From assembly GCA_029266615.1 (NCBI GenBank), contig JAQSWN010000008.1, forward strand, positions 1-64,000: a stretch of 64,000 bases of DNA, written 5' to 3'. Positions within the stretch are counted from its first letter, which is position 1, and each line of letters begins with the position of its first letter. Made by a program: the position numbers and the translations under genes. Shown piece after piece: positions 1 through 9,111 of this stretch. The notes below the pieces were generated by a model. The model searched no databases. It had not been told where the DNA came from and saw only the letters and a list, made by a program, of their open reading frames with translations. This DNA is from Polyangiaceae bacterium. Its GTDB lineage: Bacteria > Myxococcota_A > Polyangia > Polyangiales > Polyangiaceae.

Positions 1-356
1 CCTTCGGAGTGATACGAGGCAGCGCGTCAGAATGCCCCGATTCGATGAGGCTGGCACTTCGCAGCCTCATCGAATCCGCGCATGACGGGGCTTAAGTTTC
101 GGTGGAGGCGCCCGTGAGGATTTCCTTGCGGGCTCGATCCACGCGCGCCATACATGGGCGCGGTTGGTTGCCTCCTTGCGGAGAGCTCGCGCCACCGCAT
201 CGCTTGCCTTCTAACGCGTGAAACGCGCGTCTAGCTTACTCAGCCCGCTTTCGCGACGCGCCAACACGGGCGTCTCCTGAGCCTGCGACGCGCTTCACGA
301 GCCACTTCGGTCTCGTCGGCACCACTCGCTCCCATCCGAAGGGTCTCGCTATCTAG
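1..356. other. Non-coding stretch at window start
   Basis: I see no convincing reading frame here. The only clear structure is a 15-bp perfect inverted repeat at 39-76, listed separately. The rest is GC-rich sequence leading to the glucanase start at 357, with no clear Shine-Dalgarno sequence before that ATG. Confidence 0.5.
39..76. terminator. Perfect 15-bp hairpin, possible terminator
   Basis: Arms 39-53 (GATTCGATGAGGCTG) and 62-76 are exact reverse complements around an 8-nt loop. Flanking GCCCC and GGGGC could extend pairing. There is no T-tract on either side, so a bidirectional hairpin terminator for an upstream gene outside the window is only one reading. A mobile-element end or binding site is the alternative. 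Confidence 0.45.
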
Positions 357-1376
357 ATGCTCCCGGTTCGTCGATTTTTCAGCCTCGTTGCGTCACGGCT
401 CGCCGCCCCACTGCTCGCATCGCTACTCAGCGTCGGGAGCCTCTCCGCTTGCGGCGGCCCCCTCGATGCGCCAGAGCTCGTTCCTGCCGACGAAGACGCA
501 CTCGCCGTCTCCGAGAGCGAGCTCGCGCTTAGTGCTTCGTCGTGCGAGGGGCGCACGTGCTTCGGTCACGGCACTTGCGTGATGACGGGCGGCAAGGCCG
601 CTTGCGTGTGCGAGGCGGGCTACTACGCCGCCGGCCTCAGCTGCTTACCGGGAGCGACGGATCCCGGGAGGCGCTACGTGCCTGCCGGTTACCGATTGAT
701 CTTCAGCGACGAGTTCACGGACGGCAAGCTGGATACCACCAAGTGGAGCACGCGCGCGCCGTGGAACGTGCAGTGGTACGAGGACTCCAACCAATTACAG
801 GCTTTCATTCCTCGAGCCGTCACGTTGAGCGGCGGCGTGGCGCAGCTCACGGCGGACCGCTCGCAAGGCGACACCGCCGGTCAGCCGTACTCTTCGGGCA
901 GCATCACCACGCACCGGACCTTCACGTACGGCTACATCGAGGCGCGCGTGAAGGTCCCGGCTGGAAAGGGCTTTTGGCCCGCATTCTGGCTGACGAGCTC
1001 GACGCGCTGGCCGCCCGAGTGGGACATCTTCGAGATCGTGAATGGCGTCAATCACGGCTACCCCCATCCCGCGCCGGGCGGAAAGGTAACCTTCATCGGC
1101 GGAGCCGCAGGCGAGGACGCTAGATACACCGTGCCCAATCAATACGGCGTCAACCACGTCTACGGCTTCAAATGGACTCCGACGAACCTCGTTTGGCACG
1201 TGGACGGCGTGATCACCGAGCACTACGCGGCCAACGCGGCGTCGGGCGTAGGCGACGCCTTCTGGGTCAATCTGTCCCTGACCGTGGGCGGGGACTGGCC
1301 CGGAGCTCCCGACGCCAGCACGCCGTTTCCGTCTACGATGAGCATCGACTACCTCCGGGTTTACCAGCCCGGTTGA
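357..1376 (+). CDS. Secreted GH16 beta-glucanase-like lipoprotein with EGF-like module
   Basis: This 339-residue protein begins with a signal sequence ending in a lipobox (LSAC, near residue 32), so it is probably lipid-anchored. Residues about 63-97 are a six-cysteine EGF-like module. From about residue 110 it is a glycoside hydrolase family 16 domain of the laminarinase/beta-1,3-glucanase type. The catalytic signature EWDIFE is at about 221-226, with the two Glu as nucleophile and acid/base and the Asp between them. The C-terminal SIDYLRVYQ is typical of GH16. It would cleave beta-glucans outside the cell, which suits a saprophytic or predatory myxobacterium. The exact substrate cannot be read from sequence. 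The ATG lacks an obvious ribosome site, but the signal peptide fixes the start region. Confidence 0.9.
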   Translation: MLPVRRFFSLVASRLAAPLLASLLSVGSLSACGGPLDAPELVPADEDALAVSESELALSASSCEGRTCFGHGTCVMTGGKAACVCEAGYYAAGLSCLPGATDPGRRYVPAGYRLIFSDEFTDGKLDTTKWSTRAPWNVQWYEDSNQLQAFIPRAVTLSGGVAQLTADRSQGDTAGQPYSSGSITTHRTFTYGYIEARVKVPAGKGFWPAFWLTSSTRWPPEWDIFEIVNGVNHGYPHPAPGGKVTFIGGAAGEDARYTVPNQYGVNHVYGFKWTPTNLVWHVDGVITEHYAANAASGVGDAFWVNLSLTVGGDWPGAPDASTPFPSTMSIDYLRVYQPG

Positions 1377-1626
1377 GCCAGGCCAGAAGTCGCCATCCTT
1401 GATGTACGGGTGGCTCCAACGCTGATCGTGTAGCCCGGAATGGCCTTCATGAGTCGCGGCCGTCATGTCAACGGCGCTGCGCCCCGCTTTTCGCAAAGCG
1501 CATTGCTGACGATCGGCGAGCAAGTTTGCCCGATGCATGCTTGCCCCGGCGCTCGCGAGCTGCGTCTCCGGCACGCGACTTGCTGCTCATCCGGGCCTAT
1601 TTCGTATTCACCGGGAGATCCAAATC

Positions 1627-2664
1627 ATGAGCAATCCCAACGACCGCAATCGCTATGGCCATCAACGCGGTGACCGCACCCGCAGCCCGGGCTGGAACCG
1701 CGAGCGGGACGAGGATCCGAACGAAGACCGCAACATGTGGCGGGCTGGCGACGAGGACGGGGGCTGGGCTCGGGGGCGGCATCCTCAAGAAAACGATTGG
1801 GCGCACAACAACGGTGGCGCGAATCGCTTCGAGCGGGGCAACGAGCAACGCTACCCGGACGCCGCCTATGGCTTGAGCGAAGGGCCACCTCGTCGCGGAT
1901 ACGGCACTGAAATTTTCGGCGAGAGCGGGCTGGGCGAGCCGAACCCCGGCCAACGCTTTCGGGCCGCGAATTCTGGGCGCGGCGATTACGAAGCCGGTGA
2001 CTACGAACGCAGCGACTACAATCGCGGCATCTACGGCGGCGGCCGGCCCGCGTACGACTCGAGCCGGGACTACGCTCACGGCTTTGGACCGAACCACGGC
2101 TTCGGTTACGGGCGCGGCAGCGCGAGCGATCAGGGTCGAGACCCTGGAAGGGGCGGCGGATACGGCTCCTACGCGGGCGGCTACCAAGGCTCCACGGGGG
2201 CGCGGGGCGGCGTAAGCTCCTACAGCCCGACGGGGCTCGACCGTGACCGGCTCGGTGCGCGTGGTAACCTCGGCTACGGACGAGAGCTCGGCGGCTACGC
2301 GGGGCGCGGTCCCAAGGGTTACAAGCGCACGGACGAGCGCATTCGAGAGGACGTCTGCGAGCGCCTGAGCCAAGACGACGAAGTGGACGCGAGCGAGATC
2401 AGCGTGCGGGTGGAGGGCGGCGAGGTCACCCTCGAAGGGAGCGTGGAGACGCGCCGGCAGAAGCACCGCGCGGAAGAGCTGGCGTCGGAAGTGCTGGGCG
2501 TCGACGACGTACACAACAGCGTCCGCGTACGAAAGAGCATGCTGACGGAGCTGAAAGACAAGGTGACCGGCGACGAGCAACCCACCGGCGGTCACGCTGG
2601 AAGCGGCACGAAGACGACGGCAGGCTCCGGCATCGCTCGCAGCATCGATCACAATCGTCACTGA
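1627..2664 (+). CDS. Gly/Tyr/Arg-rich protein with C-terminal BON domain
   Basis: The start is ATG 1627, with a GGGAG ribosome site at about 1612-1616. An upstream in-frame ATG at 1537 lacks one. Residues 1-230 are low complexity, rich in Gly, Tyr, Arg, Asp and Asn, with no hydrophobic stretch. Residues about 240-315 form a BON domain: KRTDERIREDVCERL, the VEGGEVTLEGSV beta strands, and the helix leading to DVHNSVRVRK. BON domains occur in envelope-stress and lipid-interacting proteins such as OsmY. Here the long disordered N-terminus with a single BON domain and no signal peptide suggests a cytoplasmic or membrane-surface stress protein. That role is inference. A strong hairpin follows at 2693-2731. 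Confidence 0.8.
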   Translation: MSNPNDRNRYGHQRGDRTRSPGWNRERDEDPNEDRNMWRAGDEDGGWARGRHPQENDWAHNNGGANRFERGNEQRYPDAAYGLSEGPPRRGYGTEIFGESGLGEPNPGQRFRAANSGRGDYEAGDYERSDYNRGIYGGGRPAYDSSRDYAHGFGPNHGFGYGRGSASDQGRDPGRGGGYGSYAGGYQGSTGARGGVSSYSPTGLDRDRLGARGNLGYGRELGGYAGRGPKGYKRTDERIREDVCERLSQDDEVDASEISVRVEGGEVTLEGSVETRRQKHRAEELASEVLGVDDVHNSVRVRKSMLTELKDKVTGDEQPTGGHAGSGTKTTAGSGIARSIDHNRH

Positions 2665-2692
2665 ACGGGCGCTCCCCGCCCCAAGCACGGGT

Positions 2693-2731
2693 GGTAAGGC
2701 CGCGACTCTCGCGTGAGCTCGCGGCCTTACC
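2693..2731. terminator. 13-bp perfect hairpin after the BON gene
   Basis: Arms 2693-2705 (GGTAAGGCCGCGA) and 2719-2731 are exact reverse complements with a 13-nt loop, beginning 29 bp after the stop of the BON gene. No T-run follows. It resembles the 39-76 hairpin in lacking a T-tract. A hairpin-only transcription end is the likely function. Confidence 0.6.
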
Positions 2732-2773
2732 GCGTTCTGGCGCCGTCACTTCCGGCGGTGATACCGTGGTCCG

Positions 2774-3421
2774 ATGGGTCGTTGGTCAGCTTGGGTGGTC
2801 GTGTCCCTCGGTTGGGCTCTCGCGTGCGGCGGGCGGTTGGAGCGGGGAGACGACGGCGACGAAAGCCTCGGCGGCAGTCGCACCGCACAAGGCGGCGCGC
2901 CCACTGGACAAGGCGGTTCGGTTCAGGCCCAGTCAGGTAGTGCGAGTCGCGCGGGCAGCCCCAGCGCCGGCGGCGTCGGCACGGCTGGTACGTTGGGGGT
3001 CGGCGGAGCCACGGGCGCGGGAGGAGTTGGTACGGGCGGCGGCTGTGCGTGCGACCCGATCGCTTGCCCCCCCGGGTACATATCGGTGCCGAGCCCGAGC
3101 GGCTGCTGCACCGAGTGCCAAATCGACTACCAGAGCTGCGAGCTGCAGCGAGAGAACTACACGTATTATCGCAAGGCCGTGCTCTTCAAGTACGCGCCGT
3201 ACGAGTGTAAGACGAGCTCCGACTGCACTAACTATTACGACAAGAACGAATGTCAGTTGTACTCGTGTGGCGAGGTACTCGATGCCGCGTCGTGGGCCGC
3301 GGTAGATGCAGAGCTCAACGCGTTCGCACGCATGAACTGTAACCCCGCGTGCCCTCCGCCTCCCGTTCCGCCTTGTGTGCCACCCCCCATTCCGACGTGC
3401 TTCAAAGGTACGTGCGAGTAG
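2774..3421 (+). CDS. Cysteine-rich lipoprotein, function unknown
   Basis: This 215-residue protein has a short signal sequence with lipobox ALAC at about residues 15-18. A Gly/Ser/Ala-rich linker runs to about residue 88. The C-terminal domain holds about 20 cysteines and ends in Pro-rich Cys motifs (CPPPPVPPC). The layout of lipobox, GG-rich spacer and Cys-rich domain is typical of myxobacterial surface lipoproteins. No catalytic motif is visible, so the role is unknown. Many disulfides are expected outside the cytoplasm. Confidence 0.75.
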   Translation: MGRWSAWVVVSLGWALACGGRLERGDDGDESLGGSRTAQGGAPTGQGGSVQAQSGSASRAGSPSAGGVGTAGTLGVGGATGAGGVGTGGGCACDPIACPPGYISVPSPSGCCTECQIDYQSCELQRENYTYYRKAVLFKYAPYECKTSSDCTNYYDKNECQLYSCGEVLDAASWAAVDAELNAFARMNCNPACPPPPVPPCVPPPIPTCFKGTCE

Positions 3422-3441
3422 CCGCCCCGCCGCCGTTCGCG

Positions 3442-4032
3442 ATGGCTTTATTCTCGCGAGCTGGAAAAAAGCCTATACGATTCGCCCCGCGAGGCCCTCC
3501 CGAAGACGTACAGTCACGCCGGAGGAACGTGGAACAAGCAAAGAAGAAGGGGCTACCGACTTGGGCCGTGGTGCTGATCGTGCTCGGCGCCTTCGCAGTG
3601 GTGGGACTTCCAATCTTGTCGGCTCTCGCCATCTACGGTGTGCGCAAATACATGCGAGCCGCCAAATCGGCAGAGGCCACCGCAGCTTTAGGAAGCTTCA
3701 GCAGCGGGATGGTAGGTTGTGGTGAAAAGCAGGGCGCGCTTCCGCCCAGCACCGCCGCGGTCCCGGCGTCCCTGGCTGCGGTTTCAGGTATGAAGTACCA
3801 GTCTGCCCCCAACGACTGGGCAGACGTTGGCTTCACCTGCGCCGGCTTCTCCCTGGCGACGCCGCAATACTTTCAGTATCAATGGGTGCAAGAATCCGAG
3901 TCGAAAGGTGCGCTCCGTGCCCAAGCGGATCTGGACGGAGACGGCGCTCCCGAAGAGTTCTTCGAGGCTACGGTGACGTGCGCGGGCGGCCGTTGCACCA
4001 CCACCGCGCCGACCAATACCGGATCACCCTAG
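3442..4032 (+). CDS. Pilin-like single-pass membrane protein
   Basis: I chose ATG 3442 (MALFSRAGKK) because the longer frame from 3349 would run into the previous gene. The protein is about 196 residues. A charged 40-residue N-terminus is followed by one hydrophobic helix (about 44-66), then RKYMRAAKSAEATAALGSF. That order of helix then small-residue amphipathic stretch resembles pseudopilin or pilin-like proteins of myxobacteria. The leader is long and no canonical prepilin peptidase site (G|FTLIE) is visible. The C-terminal part contains DLDGDGAPEEFFEA, as in pilin-like proteins that compare sample fields. Function is uncertain. A generic single-pass membrane protein is the alternative. Confidence 0.6.
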   Translation: MALFSRAGKKPIRFAPRGPPEDVQSRRRNVEQAKKKGLPTWAVVLIVLGAFAVVGLPILSALAIYGVRKYMRAAKSAEATAALGSFSSGMVGCGEKQGALPPSTAAVPASLAAVSGMKYQSAPNDWADVGFTCAGFSLATPQYFQYQWVQESESKGALRAQADLDGDGAPEEFFEATVTCAGGRCTTTAPTNTGSP

Positions 4033-4138
4033 TCGCCCCGGCAAGATCGACACGCTGGGTCCTCGCGACAGTAGCGAGTTGCCCCATCCCTGCGCGAGGC
4101 GCTCCCATCTGCGGAGCCGTCTGCTAGTTCAAGGCGCG

Positions 4139-5851
4139 ATGGTCCAGGCGACGCTGCCCGCTGCTGCCCAGGTACCCACGACCCCGCCGTCGCTCGGACG
4201 CTCCGTGGGGGCGCGCTTACTGCAGGCGGTGCGCGACGTCGTACGGTCGGAAATTGGTCCGAAGTTCCGCTTGATGTTCGGGGGCATCATCCTGCTGCTC
4301 ATCGCGATCAGCGGGCTCAACGTGCTCAGCAGCTATGTCGGTCGCGACTTGATGACATCCATCGAGCAGCGCGACAGGTCTGCGTTCTTCACGACGGCGC
4401 TAATTTGGCTCGGTGTGTTCGCCGGTTTGACGGCCGCAGCCGTGACCCTGCGCTTCATCGAAGAACGACTGGCGCTCTTGTGGCGCGAGTGGCTCACCCA
4501 GGGCCTGGTAAGGGAGTACCTGGCGGGCGGCGTCTACTTGCGGCTCCGCGAGCGCGGGGAGCTCGGCAATCCAGATCAGCGAATTACGGACGACGCGCGC
4601 GCCTTCACCGCCACCAGCCTTTCCTTCGTGCTCATGCTCTTGAACGCGCTCCTCGCCATCGTCGCGTTTTCGGGGGTGATGTGGTCAATCAGCCCGCTGC
4701 TCTTCTTCGCGGCGGTCGGGTACGCCTTGCTCGGCTCAGCGCTTACCATCGTGTTCGGGCGCCCCTTGGTGCGCTTGAACTACGATCAGTCGGATCGTGA
4801 AGCGAGCTTTCGCAGCGAGCTCGTTCACCTCGGCGAGAACGCCGAATCCGTCGCCCTCCTGCGGCTGGAAGGACGCCTGCAGGGCCGCCTGCGTCGGCGC
4901 TTGACGGCGGTGGTCGGGAACATGCGGCGCATCGTCGCGGTGAACCGGAACCTCGGATTTTTTACCACCGGCTACAACTACGGCATTCAGCTCGTTCCGC
5001 CGCTCATCGTCGGGCCCCTGTTCATGCACGGCAAGGTGGAGTTCGGCGTCATCACGCAGTCGGCGATGGGGTTCGCCCACATCCTCGGCGCCTTCTCGCT
5101 GATCGTGACCCAGTTCCAGTCGCTGTCCTCGTACGCGGCGGTGGTGGCGCGGCTCGGAAGCTTCGGTGCGGCCATGGAGCGGTACGGCGCGCCGCCCCGC
5201 CTTCCGAGCGAGACCAACGAGGGCCCGGAGCGGCTCGTGTACGAAGACGTGACCCTGCTCGCTCGCGGCGGGGAGGAACGGCTCGTTTCCCACCTCACGG
5301 TGACGGTGCTCGCCGGTACTCGCCTCCTCGTTATCGGCACGGACGAGGCGCGCCGGGCGCTGTTCCGCGCAACCGCGCTGGGGCGCGATACCCCCGCGGG
5401 GCGCATCGTGCGGCCCCGCACCGACCGCATCCTGTTCATGCCCGAGCGGCCCTACGTGCCGCCGGGCACACTCCGCGAGCTGATCGTGCGCGGCGGGCAG
5501 GAGGAAACGAGCGATGACCGCGTCCTCGGCGTGCTCCGCGACTTGGGTCTGGAGCAGGCGGTGAAGCGCCTCGGAGGGCTGGACGTAGAAGGAGATTTCA
5601 ACCACGTCCTCTCGCTCGGCGAGCAGCAACTCGTAGCCGTCGCGCGCGCCTTGCTCGCCTCGCCCGCGTTCGTCGTGCTTCAGAATCCGGGAACGAGCTT
5701 GGCGCCAGAGCAACTGGCACGCGCGCTCGCGTTGCTCTCGGAGGCGCAAGTCACGTATATCGCCTTCGGAGGGAGTAGCGCGCCGACGGGCGCGTACGAC
5801 GCGGTGCTCGAGCTGCATGCGGACGGCACCTGGAGCTTTCGTCGCTCCTGA
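4139..5851 (+). CDS. ABC exporter-like protein with degenerate ATPase domain
   Basis: The start is ATG 4139 (MVQATLP), giving 570 residues. Residues about 40-340 are a six-helix transmembrane region of the ABC_membrane_2 (YddA/SbmA/ABCD) type, including RLNYDQSDREASFRSEL. The C-terminal part aligns in layout with an ABC nucleotide-binding domain, but the catalytic motifs are lost. The Walker A position reads GTDEARRAL with no GK(S/T). The Q-loop position reads FMPERPYVPPGTL. The signature is LSLGEQQ. The Walker B position reads VVLQNP instead of LDE. The H-loop His is replaced in FGGSS. It is therefore unlikely to hydrolyse ATP. The frame is intact over its full length, so this looks like a maintained pseudo-ATPase rather than decay. 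The next gene is a carboxylate-reductase-like enzyme on the same strand. Confidence 0.85.
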   Translation: MVQATLPAAAQVPTTPPSLGRSVGARLLQAVRDVVRSEIGPKFRLMFGGIILLLIAISGLNVLSSYVGRDLMTSIEQRDRSAFFTTALIWLGVFAGLTAAAVTLRFIEERLALLWREWLTQGLVREYLAGGVYLRLRERGELGNPDQRITDDARAFTATSLSFVLMLLNALLAIVAFSGVMWSISPLLFFAAVGYALLGSALTIVFGRPLVRLNYDQSDREASFRSELVHLGENAESVALLRLEGRLQGRLRRRLTAVVGNMRRIVAVNRNLGFFTTGYNYGIQLVPPLIVGPLFMHGKVEFGVITQSAMGFAHILGAFSLIVTQFQSLSSYAAVVARLGSFGAAMERYGAPPRLPSETNEGPERLVYEDVTLLARGGEERLVSHLTVTVLAGTRLLVIGTDEARRALFRATALGRDTPAGRIVRPRTDRILFMPERPYVPPGTLRELIVRGGQEETSDDRVLGVLRDLGLEQAVKRLGGLDVEGDFNHVLSLGEQQLVAVARALLASPAFVVLQNPGTSLAPEQLARALALLSEAQVTYIAFGGSSAPTGAYDAVLELHADGTWSFRRS

Positions 5852-5983
5852 CTTCGAGAGAGTCGGAGCCGGGCCGTCGCGAAGCCGCGCGGCCTGCTGC
5901 CTCTTGGCGTCCGTGTCCGCCGCGCCCCGATTCCGTTCACCGTCGTAAAAAATTGATCTCGAATTGTCGATGGCGCGAGTCGA

Positions 5984-6048
5984 TTACCGATGACGATTCC
6001 GCATCTTTACCGCTGGTCCCCGTCGTCAGCGCAACAGTGAATCGGTAA
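5984..6048 (+). repeat. Inverted repeat in leader of the reductase gene
   Basis: TTACCGAT at 5984-5991 is the exact reverse complement of ATCGGTAA at 6041-6048. The repeat sits 15 bp before ATG 6063, in a region poorer in GC than its surroundings. It could be a leader stem or an operator pair. Chance is possible for 8 bp at this spacing. Confidence 0.3.
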
Positions 6049-6062
6049 GCTTCGGCGAGCCA

Positions 6063-8976
6063 TGAGTCCTACCTCCGACCGGGAGGCGCGCACGCTGGAC
6101 GAGCTGCTCAAGCTCCGGGCCGCGCGCATGCCCGACGCCCCCATCGCCGCGTACCCCGCGCTGTTTTCGGCAATCGGGAACGGAGCGCGCCCGAGCGCGT
6201 CGTCGCGCTCTTAGCGACGAGCGACCTGGACTACTTGGTTGCGCAGTTCGCCCTCGGTCGCCTGGGCTTCACGGTGCTGCTCCTTTCCCCGCGCCTCAGC
6301 CCCGCCGCCGTCTCAAACCTACTGCAGCAAACCCGCTGTCAGGACCTCGTTCATTCGGAAGCGCTCCTCGTTAAGGCCCAGGCGGTCGCGACGCTTCACG
6401 GCCCGCTCCGAGCGGCCGCGCTGTTCACGGACTACCGGAGCGGCCCCGTCCCCGAGCTGGCCATCGATCTGGACTTGGACTTCGAGACCCACACCAGTTG
6501 TAACATCCTGCACTCGTCGGGCTCGACCGGCTTCCCCAAGCCGATTCGCAACGTGCACGAGAGCTTCATCTACAATGCGAAGAACCACTTCGACATGCGC
6601 GGCTTCATCACGCTGCCGCTCTATCACAACCACGGCATGTCGTCGTTCTACCGCGCGCTCTACGCGGGCAAAGTGCTCTACATCTACGAACCGAACGTGC
6701 CGCTGAGCGAGCGAAAGCTCACGGCCGTGCTTCGACACTTGGGAAGCGAGCTTCAAATCTTCTACGGCGTCCCCTACGCGCTCAAGCTCCTTGCCACTGC
6801 GCAAGGCATCGAGCTGTTGAAACGCTTCGAGATCGTCATGTTCGGCGGCTCCGCGTGCCCGGACGCTCTGGGCGAGTTACTCGTGAACCGCGGCGTCAGT
6901 TTGGTCTCGCATTACGGCGCGACCGAAGTCGGCCAGCTGATGACGAGCTTCCGCGAGGCGGGCGACAAAGAGTGGAACTGGCTTCGTCCCCCGGCGGCGC
7001 TCCTTCCCTACTTGCAATGGCGCCCACGAGGGGACGCACTCGAGGCCGTCATCGCCGACGGCTGGAAGAGCAAAGTCACCTCCAACCAACCGGACGGCAG
7101 CTATGCGACGCGAGACCTGTTCGTGCGGCACCCCACGAAGAACGATCGCTTCAAATACGTGGGGCGGCTGGACGATTGGCTCGTGCTGGTCAACGGCGAA
7201 AAGCTGAACCCCGTGCAGTTCGAGCAAACCGTTCAGTCGGATCCTCGCGTGGCGGAAGCGGTCGTCTTCGGCGCCGGACAGCCCGCGGCGGGGCTCATGA
7301 TCGTGCCGACTCGAGACCACGAGGCGCTGAGCGAAGACGAATTCTTAGAGCTGGTGCGACCGACAATCGACGCCGCGAACGCGCAGGCGGAGGCACACGC
7401 TCAGATCGCCCCTGAGCACATTCGCGTGCTCGCGCCGGACGCCATCGTCGACTGCCCCAAGACCGACAAGGGCACCGTCATCCGCGCGGCATTCTACAAG
7501 AAATTCGAGCCGCTCATCCACGCCGTGTACGAGGACGCGCAGGCCACGAGCGGAGGCTCGCACGAGCTCGCAGAAGGCGAGATGCGGCCTTGGCTCCGCA
7601 ACCTCCTCTTGGAGGTCACCAAAGCGACCCCGGTGGACGCGGTGCGCTTCACGGACGATACGGATTTTTTCACGCTGGGGCTCGACTCGTTGGGCGCCTA
7701 CCGTGTGTTCTCGCGCATCGTGAAGGCTTTGGATCTGGGCGGGAGAGCCGCGGAGGTACCGGGCAACGTTTGCTTCGAGTATCCGAATCTTCGCGCTCTC
7801 GGTTCGTATCTGTCCGCGCTCGGCCGCGGAGAAACCTACCGCAAGGGCTCGGAGCTCGAGGAGATGCAGGCCCTGATCGACGCCTACGGCACGTTCGCTG
7901 CGCGTCCGGTCGAGAGCGCTGGCGCGCCGCGCGTGGTGCTGCTCACGGGGGCGACCGGCTCACTAGGAGCGCACCTCTTGCACCAGTTGCTGCAGGTGCC
8001 CGGCGTCGAGAAGGTCTATTGTTTGAACCGCGGCTCGAACCCGCAGGCGCGCACCCGCGAGTCGCTGGAGCTACGCGGCCTCGACGCGACGCTCGAGCGC
8101 GTCGAGTCCTTCAGCGCGGACCTGACACGCCCCGACTTCGGCGTCGATCCGGAGCTGCTGCGAGGCGTGAACCTGGTCATTCACAATGCGTGGAGCGTCA
8201 ACTTCAACCTGGGCGTCGCCTCGTTCGACGGTCAGGTCCAAGGCCTGCGCCATTTGCTGGATTTCGGCTTCGAGGTGGGCGCGCGCTGCTTCTTCGTATC
8301 GTCCGTCTCGGCCGCGGCGCGGTCGGCGCCGGTCGTCCCCGAGCAGCACCTGAATCGCCTCACGGACGCGCAAGAGATGGGTTACGCCCGCTCCAAGCTC
8401 GTGGGGGAGCGTCTCTGTCAGCGCGCACACGAGGCAGGGCTGGACGCGCGCGTGCTGCGCGTCGGTCAAATCGTGGGCGACACACGGCGCGGGCAGTGGA
8501 ACGCTACCGAGGCAATCCCGCTGATAATCCGCTCGGCGGTCAGCATCGGTGCGCTCCCCGCATTGAACGACAAGCTGACATGGATGCCGATCGACTTGGT
8601 CGCGCAAACCGTCGTCGACATCTGCCAAACCTCGGAGCGCCACGACGTTTACCACGTGGTGAACCCGCGCGCACTCGATTGGTCCGCCGAGCTGCTGCCC
8701 ATGCTGGCGAGTGCCGGGCTGAAGTTCGAGGCCGTCAGCCCTCGAACGTGGCTCGAGCGGCTCGCCCACGGCAACCCGGATCCCGCCGTGAACCCAACCA
8801 TCAAGCTGCTCGACTTCTTCAAGGCGAAGTACACGAAGCCGCGGACGGGGCCCGGCGTCTTCTACGAGACTTGCGTGACCGAACGCGTGAGTGACACGCT
8901 TCGCGCCGTCAGCGCTCCGGATGCGGACTTGGTGCGAAAGATGGTCGAGTATTGGACTACGGAAGCGTGGAAGTAG
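6063..8976 (+). pseudogene. Carboxylic-acid-reductase-like A-T-R enzyme, frameshifted near its 5' end
   Basis: The long intact frame runs from TTG 6235 (913 residues). The N-terminus of the family is found earlier in another frame: ATG 6063 encodes LDELLKLRAARMPDAPIAAYP, then stops at 6213. The main frame shows family sequence (APERVVALLATSDLDYLV) from about 6190. So a frameshift, probably with loss of a few dozen codons, lies at about 6160-6190. Domains by residue of the 913-residue frame: adenylation (HSSGSTGFPKP at 93-103, SHYGATEVGQ at about 222, YVGRLDDWLVLVNGEKLNP), carrier protein with phosphopantetheine Ser485 (LGLDSL), and NAD(P) reductase (TGATGSLGAHLL at about 570, YARSK near 716). 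It would activate a carboxylic acid with ATP, load it as a thioester and reduce it to an aldehyde. Motif wording resembles fungal NRPS-like reductases. The break may be real or an assembly error. Confidence 0.75.
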
Positions 8977-9111
8977 GCTGAGGCTCACTTTCCAGCGCCA
9001 CCGCTCCGGACCAGCTGCGCCTCGCCTGCGAAACGTGCGCCAAATCCGGGAGCCACGTGCGCCGACAGGGCGAAAGCCCTCGAAAACACGATCGCGGGCG
9101 CGCCGCCTGTT

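Noticed and set aside
1597-2688. 363-residue minus-strand open frame
   Set aside because: Antisense to the BON-domain gene, with composition that mirrors the repeats of that gene and no domain of its own.
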